From: Levilactobacillus angrenensis
GTDB taxonomy: Bacteria > Bacillota > Bacilli > Lactobacillales > Lactobacillaceae
Direction: 5' to 3'
DNA length: 64,000 nucleotides
Assembly (NCBI RefSeq): GCF_003946085.1
Contig: NZ_RHOB01000012.1
Location: 31,166-95,165, forward strand
Part shown: piece after piece, positions 44,399 through 52,444 of the stretch
Layout: every line of letters starts with the position of its first letter
How positions within the stretch are numbered: position 1 is the first letter of the stretch
Program-made: the position numbers and the translations under genes
Notes under the pieces: model-generated
Seen by the model: the letters and a program-made list of their open reading frames with translations, nothing else
Database searches by the model: none
What the model was told of the DNA's origin: nothing

Positions 44399-44770
44399 AT
44401 GCAAATGAATGACTCCAGTCTGCCATACTACGAGCAGCTGGTTTGGCGGGTCAAGCAACAGATTGTCCAGGGCATTTTAAAGCCGGGCGACCGGTTGCCG
44501 TCGGTCCGCGATATGGCGCGACAAGAACAGCTGAACCCCAATACGGTCAGTAAGGCATATAAACAATTGGAAACGCAACAGGTCATCACCACCGTTCACG
44601 GCAAGGGCACGTACGTCCGCGAAACCGCAACGGCGCCGGGCGATTCAGCTCAGGTGGTCGCCAGCAAGAAGCAACTTCTCACGTTACTCACCGAGATTCG
44701 CTATCTGGGCGTGCCGTTAGATGAGGTCGTGAGTTGGATCAAACAGGCATATGAGGGGGTAGAACAGTGA
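44399..44770 (+). CDS. YtrA-subfamily GntR regulator
   Basis: A 123-residue protein starting after AAGGGGTG. The winged helix is complete (LPYYEQLVWRVKQQIVQGILKPGDRLPSVRDMARQEQLNPNTVSKAYKQLETQQVITTVHGKGTYV as read across about residues 8-72), with a short C-terminal helical part. It is the first gene of an operon with an ABC ATPase and permease; the ATPase start overlaps its stop (GTGA), so the two are translationally coupled. The palindrome at the promoter is its likely site. Confidence 0.9.
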   Translation: MQMNDSSLPYYEQLVWRVKQQIVQGILKPGDRLPSVRDMARQEQLNPNTVSKAYKQLETQQVITTVHGKGTYVRETATAPGDSAQVVASKKQLLTLLTEIRYLGVPLDEVVSWIKQAYEGVEQ

Positions 44771-45660
44771 CCTTACAGGTAAACAACTTAAGTAAGCAAA
44801 TCGATAAACGCCAAATTATTTCCGACATTACCTTTAACTGGGCGCCGGGCGAAATTATCGGCTTGGTCGGTCGGAACGGTGTCGGTAAGACCACGCTGTT
44901 TCGGACCATGGTCAATCATTACGTGGCCGACGCCGGTCAAGTGCTGGTGGATGATCAGCCGATTCAGCGGACGCCCACGCGACAACGGGATATTTTCTTT
45001 TTAGATACGCAATACAATTTTTTAAGCAATTATAGTTTGAAGGAACTACCAGATTTCTACAGCGTGGTGTATCCCAACTTCGATCGGCAACGCTACAACG
45101 AGTTGCTACGGCATTTTGAATTGAACGCCGGCGACCAATATCGGCGGCTATCCAAAGGGATGCGGGCGATGGTCAACATCATTTTGGCGCTGACGTCTAA
45201 CGCAACGTATTTAATTTTAGACGAACCCTTTGATGGGCTGGATGTGATCGTGCGCGAAAATATCGCGACCATGGTGATCGATGAGGTGGCCGACCAGCGC
45301 AAGGGCTTCTTGATTTCCTCGCATGACTTGAATGAGCTGGACGGCTTGAGTGACCGGGTACTCTTGCTCAAGGACAGCCAGTTGGCCCACGATTACAATC
45401 TGGAAGACATCCGGGCGACGGCCAAGAAGATTCAGTTGGTCTTGCCAGACAAGACGATTCCGGCCGTGCTCAAGGAACACAGTCATCTGATTCGCGTGTC
45501 CGGCCGGGTGTTGGTGGTCGTCATCACGAATTACACCGCCGACATCGACCAGCAGTTACGGGCCTTACATCCCGTCTTGTTGGAAGAATTACCGTTGACA
45601 CTCGAAGACCTGTTCCGGGCGAACTTGGCCCACGACACAGGCTATCAATTACTCAAGTAG
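44767..45660 (+). CDS. ABC transporter ATPase, YtrB-like
   Basis: A 297-residue ATPase starting at GTG 44767 inside the GntR stop. Walker A is GRNGVGKTT, the signature is LSKGMRAMVNI (variant of LSGGQ), and Walker B is YLILDEPFDGLD. It belongs to the group of GntR-controlled ABC-2 type exporters linked to cell-envelope stress. Its permease follows 12 bases downstream. Confidence 0.9.
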   Translation: MTLQVNNLSKQIDKRQIISDITFNWAPGEIIGLVGRNGVGKTTLFRTMVNHYVADAGQVLVDDQPIQRTPTRQRDIFFLDTQYNFLSNYSLKELPDFYSVVYPNFDRQRYNELLRHFELNAGDQYRRLSKGMRAMVNIILALTSNATYLILDEPFDGLDVIVRENIATMVIDEVADQRKGFLISSHDLNELDGLSDRVLLLKDSQLAHDYNLEDIRATAKKIQLVLPDKTIPAVLKEHSHLIRVSGRVLVVVITNYTADIDQQLRALHPVLLEELPLTLEDLFRANLAHDTGYQLLK

Positions 45661-45672
45661 GGGGCAGAGACT

Positions 45673-46620
45673 TTGCAAAATCAAGTGACAAAATTAATCT
45701 GGCGCCGGCATCGGCGGACATTTGTGTTGGCGGGGCTGCTCTCCTTGCTGGTAGGGGTGGCCAATGACTTGATCACCTTGCACACGTTGAATCAAATGCC
45801 GGGGCACACTGAATTAGTGAAGGCCAGCATCAATCACTGGCAAGTGTATGAGGGCGGTAGCTTTCCGGCGTATTCGTTTTGGCTGTTCATCGTGGCCTGG
45901 GCGCTCGGTCTGGTGTTAATGAATCAGGACCTGAAGGATAACTTTAATCAATTCTTATTCAGTAGCGGCTTTTCCCGTCAGCGGGTCTATTGGACCAAGT
46001 TGTGGCAGGGCCTGGCCGCAACGTTCGTAATCGTCGTCTTGACGCTAGCCGTGCAGTATGGTATTTTTTGGGTCAGTCTTCCGGCACGGGTGGGGTTCCA
46101 TCTTGCCTGGCCGGGACTGATTACCTCGTGGGGCTATGGCTTGGCCGGCTCACTGGGGATGTTTGCGATGTGCTGGTTTGCGGCCCTGATCGTGGGGCAG
46201 ACCGGCGCGTTAGTCGTGACCCTCATTGGGTTCACTCTGTCACTGTCCGGCGTGGCCGCTATTTTTGAACGACTGAATAGCAAAGGTGGCTTGGGATGGG
46301 ACTTAAACGGCGCCCAATTGGCCTGGCTATCTGCCGGGTCGTGGGTCGTGGCGGCCCTGATCCTATTCATCTGGGGCGCGTACCTGTATCAGCACCTATC
46401 GCTGGAACACAATGGCGAATATCTGCTCTTCCCAGAATTGCGCGTACCGGTTTACATCGTGTTCGTCGTCTACGTGACCGGCGTCAATGGGTTCAACGGG
46501 ACGGACGGATACAGCACCGTCATCAGCTTTTTGGTCGCCGCCGCCTTCGGCTATTTCTGGCTCTGGCGGCCCAGCATCATGGCCAAATGGCATCGGTGGC
46601 GCTCGCAACGTGAAGGCTAG
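45673..46620 (+). CDS. ABC-2 type permease, partner of the YtrB-like ATPase
   Basis: A 315-residue protein starting at TTG 45673 after AGGGGGCAG, with six or more hydrophobic segments (TFVLAGLLSLLVGV, YSFWLFIVAWALGLVLM, GLAATFVIVVLTLAVQYG and so on). I recognise no individual family motif, but length, topology and position identify it as the permease of the upstream ATPase. Confidence 0.82.
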   Translation: MQNQVTKLIWRRHRRTFVLAGLLSLLVGVANDLITLHTLNQMPGHTELVKASINHWQVYEGGSFPAYSFWLFIVAWALGLVLMNQDLKDNFNQFLFSSGFSRQRVYWTKLWQGLAATFVIVVLTLAVQYGIFWVSLPARVGFHLAWPGLITSWGYGLAGSLGMFAMCWFAALIVGQTGALVVTLIGFTLSLSGVAAIFERLNSKGGLGWDLNGAQLAWLSAGSWVVAALILFIWGAYLYQHLSLEHNGEYLLFPELRVPVYIVFVVYVTGVNGFNGTDGYSTVISFLVAAAFGYFWLWRPSIMAKWHRWRSQREG

Positions 46621-46741
46621 AGAGTAAGTCGGCGTAGGATTTAAACGAAACAACTGGTAGTCCACGGATTACCAAGGGGAGTGACCAGCGGCGTTGGGGA
46701 ACGCTGCTGATCGACAAGCCGGCGATAGTCGCTGGTAAATG

Positions 46742-46787
46742 AAAAATGGTGTTCCTGACTGTTTACGCAGTGGGAACACCATTTTTG
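46742..46787 (+). terminator. Terminator of the GntR/ABC operon
   Basis: AAAAATGGTGTTCC / GGAACACCATTTTT, 14 bp perfect, with an inner ACTG / CAGT. Confidence 0.88.
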
Positions 46788-46829
46788 GTTTGAAATAGAT
46801 TTTAGCAATGTTGCTGGGACGGGTATTCT

Positions 46830-47190
46830 GTCCGTTAAAATTACTGAAACCAGGAGCCTGCGTCAGCCAGGGTTCCGCCTGCTCTGGGGAACGCCTCCGG
46901 CAAGTTGACGTCTATCAGTAACAACGTGTAGGCAGGAACCTTGCTGACAAGTTAGTTGTCACCAGGGGCTAAGACAATTGCTAGTGGCAAGCACTTCTGT
47001 AGCCGAGAGTTCGCCAAATATGGGTTCAGCCGTGGGAGTTGTCTTAGCGGCGCGGTTCATGCCGCTTAGACAACTGGCGTCTTTGAGACGTGAACTTCGG
47101 CTCAAAGCGAGGCCGAGACCGCTTCTCAGGCTCGGTCCGGTCCGCCCACCGCGTTCCAACCCATAGTTGGCGGACGGTAGGCGGTCAGTA
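46830..47190 (+). repeat. Composite repeat: shortened module A plus module B
   Basis: Module A (46830-46915) lacks its central hairpins, going from CTGGGGAACGCCTCCGG directly to the AAGTTGACGTC tail. Module B (46998-47188) is complete, with outer stem CGCCAAATATGGGTT / AACCCATAGTTGGCG and inner arms AGTTGTCT / AGACAACT. The terminal repeats are missing. It ends about 30 bases before the minus-strand YdbT-like gene's stop. Confidence 0.85.
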
Positions 47191-47218
47191 TCCACAATCC
47201 CGTCAGCCATATAAAATA

Positions 47219-48679
47219 CTAAGTCCGGTGCAAGTACCAATCATAGATAGCGTGCGCCGCGTCGGCGTGGAGGTAGCGCAGCTCGATGGCCTGGTTGTGG
47301 TTGCCGTGGCGGATGTTGACGACCAGATGGGCCAAGTGGGTGCGTTTCATCCAGATGGACCGGGTCACCTTCATCGACTGAATTTTTTCAGTTGGGATGT
47401 AGTACAGCTCCCGTTCCCAGAAATGGCCGGTTTGCAGCGCCAATAACTTGGGGGACAACAGGGCGCCAGCTGTATTCTTGGCGGCGAAGCGACCTTGCAG
47501 TGCGGCAATTGGCAAGAGAATCAGACTGAGCCAGCCCCAACTGGGCCACAGCCACCACAGCAAGGCGATGGGCACCGCGACGACCAGCATGGTATTGCGG
47601 ATTTGATACCAGCTGCGGGCGACACGTAGGGCGGACAAGTCCGGCTGCTGGCTGGGGAGCCACTGAATGAACGGCTGCATGGTGCGGTAGACGATGGCAT
47701 TGTCAATCACCGGCATCACGACCAGGTCATTGTCGTCATCGTCGCTGGCAGCCTTCGAAGCAACCAGGACCTGAATCGTCTGGAGGTGCAGCCACTGCCG
47801 CAAGATATTTTGCTTGATGCGGACCCCCTGCAAGCGGTCGAGCGGAGCCGTGACGGTGTTACGTTGAAATAGACCCTTGGCTGCGACTAATTGGTGGTTG
47901 GACCGGGACAGTTCGAAATGATAATAGCGCGTCAGGGTCCACAAAAAGGCGCCCAGCCAGGCAATCAGGACGATGACGATAGCCCCGCCAATTAGCAGGG
48001 TCAGCCCTAAATGACTGGCGTCGTCGATTAAAGCATCGGCCACCTTGTGCGGAATCTTATTGTACAGTCCCAGCAGGACTAATAGAAACGGAATGAAAAT
48101 CAGGGACGTCAGGCCAAATTTGACCAGGTCACGATAATTGATTTGATAATAGGCAGCTGGCTGGGGGGTAGCGGTGACGGGGGCCGGTTCAGTTGCGGTA
48201 GCCGGCGAATCGTCTGTCTGCGGATCCGTTGCCGTTGGGGCGGTCGTCGCGACTTGCCGGTAATGATTGATCAGCTGGGCGACGGTGATGGGCACCGCGG
48301 TCAACCGGGCTTCCGGCGCACTGTCGCTGTGGCTCGCCGTTTCGATCAGGACCTCTTCAAGTTTGAACGGACGCAGGTAAAACCACTGCTTGTTTTGGAC
48401 CGTTTGAATCCGAGCGTAGGGGATGTGCTCGTGGTGTCGCACGAAGACGCCGGAGTGGACGACTATCGCGTCGGGCGCGATGACGTAGGTCAGCGTCAAC
48501 CATTTGGCAAGCGGCCAGATGAAGAAGGCGACGAGTAGAATCGTCATGATGCCCCAGAACCAAATCGAGGTGTAGTCGTGGCTGGTGAGCACCAGAATCA
48601 GTAAAAACCAGTAGTCCTTGATGGATTTAGCGATGTGCTGGAGCAGACCCAATGGGTGCGTGCGTTTAGGCTTGGTCAT
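47219..48679 (-). CDS. YdbT-like membrane protein with bacterial PH domains
   Basis: A 486-residue protein starting at the ATG at 48679, with AGGAGG before it; the longer frame overlaps the upstream gene further. It has three PH-domain (bPH_2) units, each after a pair of membrane segments: YVIAPDAIVVHSGVFVRHHEHIPYARIQTVQNKQ, SNHQLVAAKGLFQRNTVTAPLDRLQGVRIKQN, and ALQTGHFWERELYYIPTEKIQSMKV. A Thr/Ala/Pro-rich stretch (about 165-195) links units 1 and 2. Function unknown; the family has been linked to peptide-antibiotic tolerance. Confidence 0.85.
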   Translation of the reverse strand: MTKPKRTHPLGLLQHIAKSIKDYWFLLILVLTSHDYTSIWFWGIMTILLVAFFIWPLAKWLTLTYVIAPDAIVVHSGVFVRHHEHIPYARIQTVQNKQWFYLRPFKLEEVLIETASHSDSAPEARLTAVPITVAQLINHYRQVATTAPTATDPQTDDSPATATEPAPVTATPQPAAYYQINYRDLVKFGLTSLIFIPFLLVLLGLYNKIPHKVADALIDDASHLGLTLLIGGAIVIVLIAWLGAFLWTLTRYYHFELSRSNHQLVAAKGLFQRNTVTAPLDRLQGVRIKQNILRQWLHLQTIQVLVASKAASDDDDNDLVVMPVIDNAIVYRTMQPFIQWLPSQQPDLSALRVARSWYQIRNTMLVVAVPIALLWWLWPSWGWLSLILLPIAALQGRFAAKNTAGALLSPKLLALQTGHFWERELYYIPTEKIQSMKVTRSIWMKRTHLAHLVVNIRHGNHNQAIELRYLHADAAHAIYDWYLHRT

Positions 48680-49142
48680 GGCGCGCCTCCTGCGCCAACC
48701 GCATGATTTGTTCACGGAGGCGCTCAGCTTCGGCTAACTCTAGACCCTCGATGTCGTGGCTGGTGGAGGCCGTCGCAATCGAGACCTTAGTCAATTTCTG
48801 CCACTGCAACAGGGGGCCAGCGTTTAGGGTGACGTTTTGTACCCGGGCAATCGGGATGGCCACCCGTTTTTGGAAAATGAAGCCGGCTTGCATTTCCACT
48901 GCCAAATCAGTGATGTGGTAGCGGGTGAAGCGGTAGCGATATGGAATCAGGCCGGCTTCGATGAGCGGCTCGATAACGGTCAAAATCAGGGCAAATATGG
49001 GAACCCAGATGGACCAGTCCCAGTAGCGGTGGGCCAGCCAGAGCAACCCGCTGATGACCAGCAGGGCGACCAGGCTGCCTAGGGCGCTCAGCCCCCAGAT
49101 ACGCTTGATGCGTGGTGGTAGTTGATGATTAGTTGATGGCAT
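48666..49142 (-). CDS. YdbS-like PH-domain membrane protein
   Basis: A 158-residue protein starting at the ATG at 49142 after GGGAGGAG. Two membrane segments (LGSLVALLVISGLLWLAH, IWVPIFALILTVIEPLI) precede one bPH_2 domain (RFTRYHITDLAVEMQAGFIFQKRVAIPIARVQNVTLNAGPL). It overlaps the YdbT-like gene by 14 bases; the two are a conserved pair and probably form one membrane complex. Confidence 0.87.
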   Translation of the reverse strand: MPSTNHQLPPRIKRIWGLSALGSLVALLVISGLLWLAHRYWDWSIWVPIFALILTVIEPLIEAGLIPYRYRFTRYHITDLAVEMQAGFIFQKRVAIPIARVQNVTLNAGPLLQWQKLTKVSIATASTSHDIEGLELAEAERLREQIMRLAQEARHDQA

Positions 49143-49341
49143 AAAAAGTGAACTCCTCCCTTGTAGGTCTAAGTGTAGCAAGTCCCAGTCAGCTTGACAA
49201 TGGGGGGTGATAAATAATCAATCATGTAATTAAAGCTGGCATAGACGGTTAAGGCATTAATGCAAAAAACTGAAAATGGCCTTCACCCGAGAGCCGTGGG
49301 CGTCAAACGTTTAACGTGGTCGGCTGCGGTGAAAATGAGGA

Positions 49342-49370
49342 TTGACGAGCACTAATGGACCCCGTATAAT
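49342..49370 (+). promoter_or_regulatory. Promoter of the pyrimidine salvage operon
   Basis: TTGACG (49342-49347), a 17-base spacer and TATAAT (49365-49370); the expected start is near 49377, which leaves a leader of about 155 bases before the first gene. Confidence 0.8.
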
Positions 49371-49391
49371 AGCTAGAAACAACCAAATTGT

Positions 49392-49492
49392 CCTTTTAAT
49401 TTAGTCCCGTGAGGCTAACAAAGGTCCGGTAGTCACTTAAGTTTAATGTGAGCTAGCGGCCTGACTCCTTGCGGGATCCGGCCGCTTTTTTC
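49392..49492 (+). promoter_or_regulatory. PyrR-type transcription attenuator
   Basis: The leader has CCTTT (49392-49396) / AAAGG (49420-49424) and TTAG (49401-49404) / CTAA (49415-49418) around the loop TCCCGTGAGG, giving the PyrR-binding anti-antiterminator signature AGTCCnGnGAGG. A terminator follows: AGCGGCC (49455-49461) / GGCCGCT (49480-49486) and T6. In characterised pyr operons, PyrR with UMP binds this loop and lets the terminator form. Here it would repress a deoxyribosyltransferase and a base permease when pyrimidines are ample. Confidence 0.78.
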
Positions 49493-49533
49493 ATGGCCGG
49501 CGGTTGCAAAGAAAGTATTGGAGGAGTTTTTTC

Positions 49534-49974
49534 ATGGCACAAATTTACGTCGCAAGTCCCTTTTTCAGTCCCGAACAGGTCGACCGGGTCAAACGCCTGG
49601 AAGCCGCGTTGGCAGCGAACCCCACGGTCAAGGACTTCTATTCACCCCGGCTGCATCAAGACGCCGCTAACGAACAGTTCACCAAGCCTTGGGCCACGGA
49701 AATCTTCCATCGCGACATGGACCAAATCGCGGCCGCGGACGTCATCGTCACGGTCATTGACTTTGAGGCGAAGAATCTGGATTCAGGAACAGCCTATGAA
49801 TTAGGGGTCGCCACGATGAGCAACAAGCCAATCTTGGCGCTACAAGAAAAGGACGAGGCGGTCAACTTGATGATCACCGAAAGCATGCACTGGTACACCA
49901 AGCAGGTCGATGATTTCAAGACGTACGACTTCAACACCCTGGCTAAGGGCGAATTCGTCGGCGAAATCTTGTAA
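49534..49974 (+). CDS. Nucleoside 2-deoxyribosyltransferase
   Basis: A 146-residue protein starting at ATG 49534 after GGAGGAG; the frame from 49504 has no ribosome site. MAQIYVASPFFSPEQVDRV, the central IFHRDMDQIAAADVIVTVIDF and DSGTAYELGVATMSNKPILAL (Glu of YELG is the expected nucleophile) identify the family. It exchanges the base on 2'-deoxyribonucleosides, a typical salvage enzyme of lactobacilli. The PyrR-like leader upstream and the permease downstream support a role in pyrimidine salvage. Confidence 0.9.
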   Translation: MAQIYVASPFFSPEQVDRVKRLEAALAANPTVKDFYSPRLHQDAANEQFTKPWATEIFHRDMDQIAAADVIVTVIDFEAKNLDSGTAYELGVATMSNKPILALQEKDEAVNLMITESMHWYTKQVDDFKTYDFNTLAKGEFVGEIL

Positions 49975-50019
49975 AGTTGACTACCCAGTATGCCCCCGGC
50001 GACTAGATTGGTCGCCTTA

Positions 50020-50087
50020 CCGTCCGGCAAATATGGGCTGGAACGCGGTGGGCGGACATTCAGTCCAACCGCAGGCAACTGGTAGTA
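50020..50087 (-). repeat. Fragment of repeat module B inside the salvage operon
   Basis: CGCCTTACCGTCCGGCAAATATGGG-like stretch, then CTGGAACGCGGTGGGCGGAC, matches the first arm region of module B in reverse orientation; nothing of the inner hairpins is left. It separates the deoxyribosyltransferase gene from the permease gene by 159 bases. Confidence 0.7.
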
Positions 50088-50133
50088 ACACTCTATAATT
50101 TCAAAAAAGTGAATAAAAGAAAGGTGAGGAACC

Positions 50134-51546
50134 GTGGCACAAGAGGTTAAAACAGCCGCAACGACGCAGACGGCCAAAACATTTGGACGCGTTGAATCAA
50201 TCCCCATGGCACATCGGCGGATGTCCAACTGGGATTTATTTGCGACTTGGATTGGCGCTAACGCCAATAACGGAACGTGGTACATCGGTGGGGTCATTGC
50301 GGCCTGTGGCTTTGTCACAGCGTCGACGACCTTGGTGATTGTCGGCCTGATTTCCTATGCATTGCTGGCGGTGGCCAGTTACATGGGGTATTGCACCGGC
50401 GTACCAGCCATGGCGCTCACTCGCGCTTCATTTGGCTTACGGGGGAGCTTCATTCCCTCGGCAATCAACGTGATTCAATTTATCGGTTGGGCGGCCGTCA
50501 ACACGTTTATCGCCGCCACATCGATCAGTTATATTTTCGGTGAACTCTTTGGTTGGCCGCTGTACGGCAAGCCAGGCGGGACGTTTGGCCTGATTGTCGG
50601 GATTTTGATTATGAGTGTCTTGCATTTGTTAAGCATCTCATTGGGCGAGAAATCTGTCCGCATGATTGAACGGGTCGGCATCATTTTGGTGGTCGTCTTC
50701 GTACTTTGGGAATCCGTCGTGGTCTTCCAAACGGTCTCATTTCACGAAATTGTCACGTGGCACGCCCCCGCTAACTTGCGGATGTCTTCAGGCGTGGCGG
50801 CCGACACGCTAGCGGCCTTCAATTTGGCCTGGGTCACCGCGGCTTCTGATTTCAGTCGCTTCACGGCGAAAAAATCGGCTGCGACCATGGCATCATTTCT
50901 CGGTGCCAATTTCGGGCTATTCTGGTTTGCCTTCATTGGCCTGTTCGCCACGATTGGTACGGCGGTCTCACTGAACCATTTTGACCCCAACAACTCGGAC
51001 CCAAGCACGGTCGCCGCAAAATTAGGGCTAGGTGTGATTGCCTTACTGGTCATCGTTTTGACCAGCACCACGGCCAACGCGGTCAACTTGATGTCGGCTG
51101 GGTCGGCGCTGACGAATATGACGCACCGGTTGTCATTAAACGTCAGCCTGTGGATCGTCACGATTGCGGCCACATTGGTGACGTTCATTCCGGTCTATCT
51201 GGCCAGCTTCTTGGACGTGTTTGAAACGTTCCTGGACGGTATCGGCATGTTCCTGGGACCAGAAATTGCGATTTTCTTAGTCGATTACTTCTGCTTAAAA
51301 GGCCAGCAATACCGGCTGCCAGAATTGACCAAGGTGCGCGGTGCTTACTGGTACAGTCACGGCATCAATTGGGTCGCCGTGGCCAGCTGGGTTCTGGGCG
51401 TCGTGGCTTATTGGGGCCTGAAACAGGTCACGGTGATTGCCACCACGGTTGGCGCCACCTTCATTGCCATGGCGGTGACCGCCGGCATTTACTGGGTGGG
51501 CATGCACGTTACGCGCAGTCACGCCACCGCGGCCCTTACGAAGTAG
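50134..51546 (+). CDS. NCS1-family cytosine/purine permease (CodB-like)
   Basis: A 470-residue protein with twelve hydrophobic segments, starting with GTG after AAAGGTGAGG. The NCS1 family motif is at MSNWDLFATWIGANANNGTWYIGG (read across residues about 31-53), followed by TRASFGLRGSFIPSAIN and NLAWVTAASDFSRFTAKK. These fit CodB-like nucleobase:cation symporters. It lies downstream of a deoxyribosyltransferase gene behind a PyrR-type leader, so a pyrimidine base is a likely substrate. TATAAT at 50094-50099 lacks a good -35. Confidence 0.9.
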   Translation: MAQEVKTAATTQTAKTFGRVESIPMAHRRMSNWDLFATWIGANANNGTWYIGGVIAACGFVTASTTLVIVGLISYALLAVASYMGYCTGVPAMALTRASFGLRGSFIPSAINVIQFIGWAAVNTFIAATSISYIFGELFGWPLYGKPGGTFGLIVGILIMSVLHLLSISLGEKSVRMIERVGIILVVVFVLWESVVVFQTVSFHEIVTWHAPANLRMSSGVAADTLAAFNLAWVTAASDFSRFTAKKSAATMASFLGANFGLFWFAFIGLFATIGTAVSLNHFDPNNSDPSTVAAKLGLGVIALLVIVLTSTTANAVNLMSAGSALTNMTHRLSLNVSLWIVTIAATLVTFIPVYLASFLDVFETFLDGIGMFLGPEIAIFLVDYFCLKGQQYRLPELTKVRGAYWYSHGINWVAVASWVLGVVAYWGLKQVTVIATTVGATFIAMAVTAGIYWVGMHVTRSHATAALTK

Positions 51547-51605
51547 CTTAACTTCACAGTTGGTCGGTGATGGTGAAAGGCCAATTGTCAAATGAAGCCA
51601 AAATT

Positions 51606-51648
51606 AAAAACTCCCCCGTCAGTCCTTTGCTGGCGAGGGAGTTTTTGG
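51606..51648 (+). terminator. Terminator of the salvage operon
   Basis: AAAAACTCCC / GGGAGTTTTT with inner CGTCAG / CTGGCG stem, then T run. Confidence 0.85.
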
Positions 51649-51716
51649 CGGACGATGGTTGGTGTTGCCAAAGCTGGAAGCCATTTCTATGATTGGTGAC
51701 AATCAGCAACCCTATG

Positions 51717-52383
51717 TTAGTTGAAGGCTGAGTTAATACCTTGACTCTTGGAGCGATGGCGTTTTGTCCACTAAAACTGGTGAAAGCAAGGCCTGCGTCA
51801 GCCAGGGTTCCGCCTGCTCTGGGGAACACCTCCAGCCTGAGGAGCGGTCTTCCGGTTCGCTTTGAAGCCTGGCAAAACCGGCCAGGCTTCAAAGTCGTCC
51901 CACGCTGTAGGCTGAGACAAAACCTCAGCCAACACCGTTGTCACAGCTGGCTCCACCCTGGCTGCCTCCGGCGGGATTGGCGATTACCAGCAAGACTGTG
52001 TTAGTCAAAGACTAGTTGCCAAAACAGTTGTTACCTGGGGCTAAGTCGACCCTTACTGGCAAGCACTCCTGTAGCCGAGAGTCCACCAACTATGGGTTCA
52101 GCCGCTGAAAAAGAGTGGGACAACAGGCGATTAACTAGCGGTGTTAAGCGGAACCAGTTGCCTGTTGGCGCACGTTTCGGCTATGAGGCCAGAGACGCGG
52201 GTTTCCGGCTCAAAGCGAGGCCGAGACCGCTTCTCAGGATCGGTCCGGTCCGCCCACTGCGTTCCAACCCATAGTTGGCGGACGGCAGGCGGCTAGCTCA
52301 AACTACGAAGCTGTGAACGACTAATTCTTACGCCATCAGTCGCGTGGTGACAATAGTTCTAGCTGATTTTTGTCTTTCTTCAG
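51717..52383 (+). mobile_element. Second near-complete composite element (modules A and B)
   Basis: About 667 bp. The left end (GTTGAAGGCTGAGTTAATACC) and right end (TTTTTGTCTTTC-TTCAG) are worn versions of the terminal repeats of the 16662 element. Module A hairpin CTTTGAAG (51860-51867) / CTTCAAAG (51887-51894) has inner CCTGGC / GCCAGG. Module B outer stem is CCAACTATGGGTT / AACCCATAGTTGG, with a disturbed second hairpin. I see no clear target duplication. Confidence 0.75.
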
Positions 52384-52395
52384 ATACGCAGTCTA

Positions 52396-52440
52396 AAAAA
52401 GGCTTCCCACCGTCTCACGAAGAGATGGCGGGAAGCCTTT
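52396..52440 (-). terminator. Terminator of the ica operon
   Basis: AAAGGCTTCCC / GGGAAGCCTTT with an inner CCGTCTC / GAGATGG stem; the A6 run at 52395-52400 gives T6 on the minus strand. Confidence 0.85.
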
Positions 52441-52444
52441 GGTG

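Noticed and set aside
51554..51892. Minus-strand frame of 112 codons at the salvage operon end
   Set aside because: It runs through a terminator and module A, and has no ribosome site.
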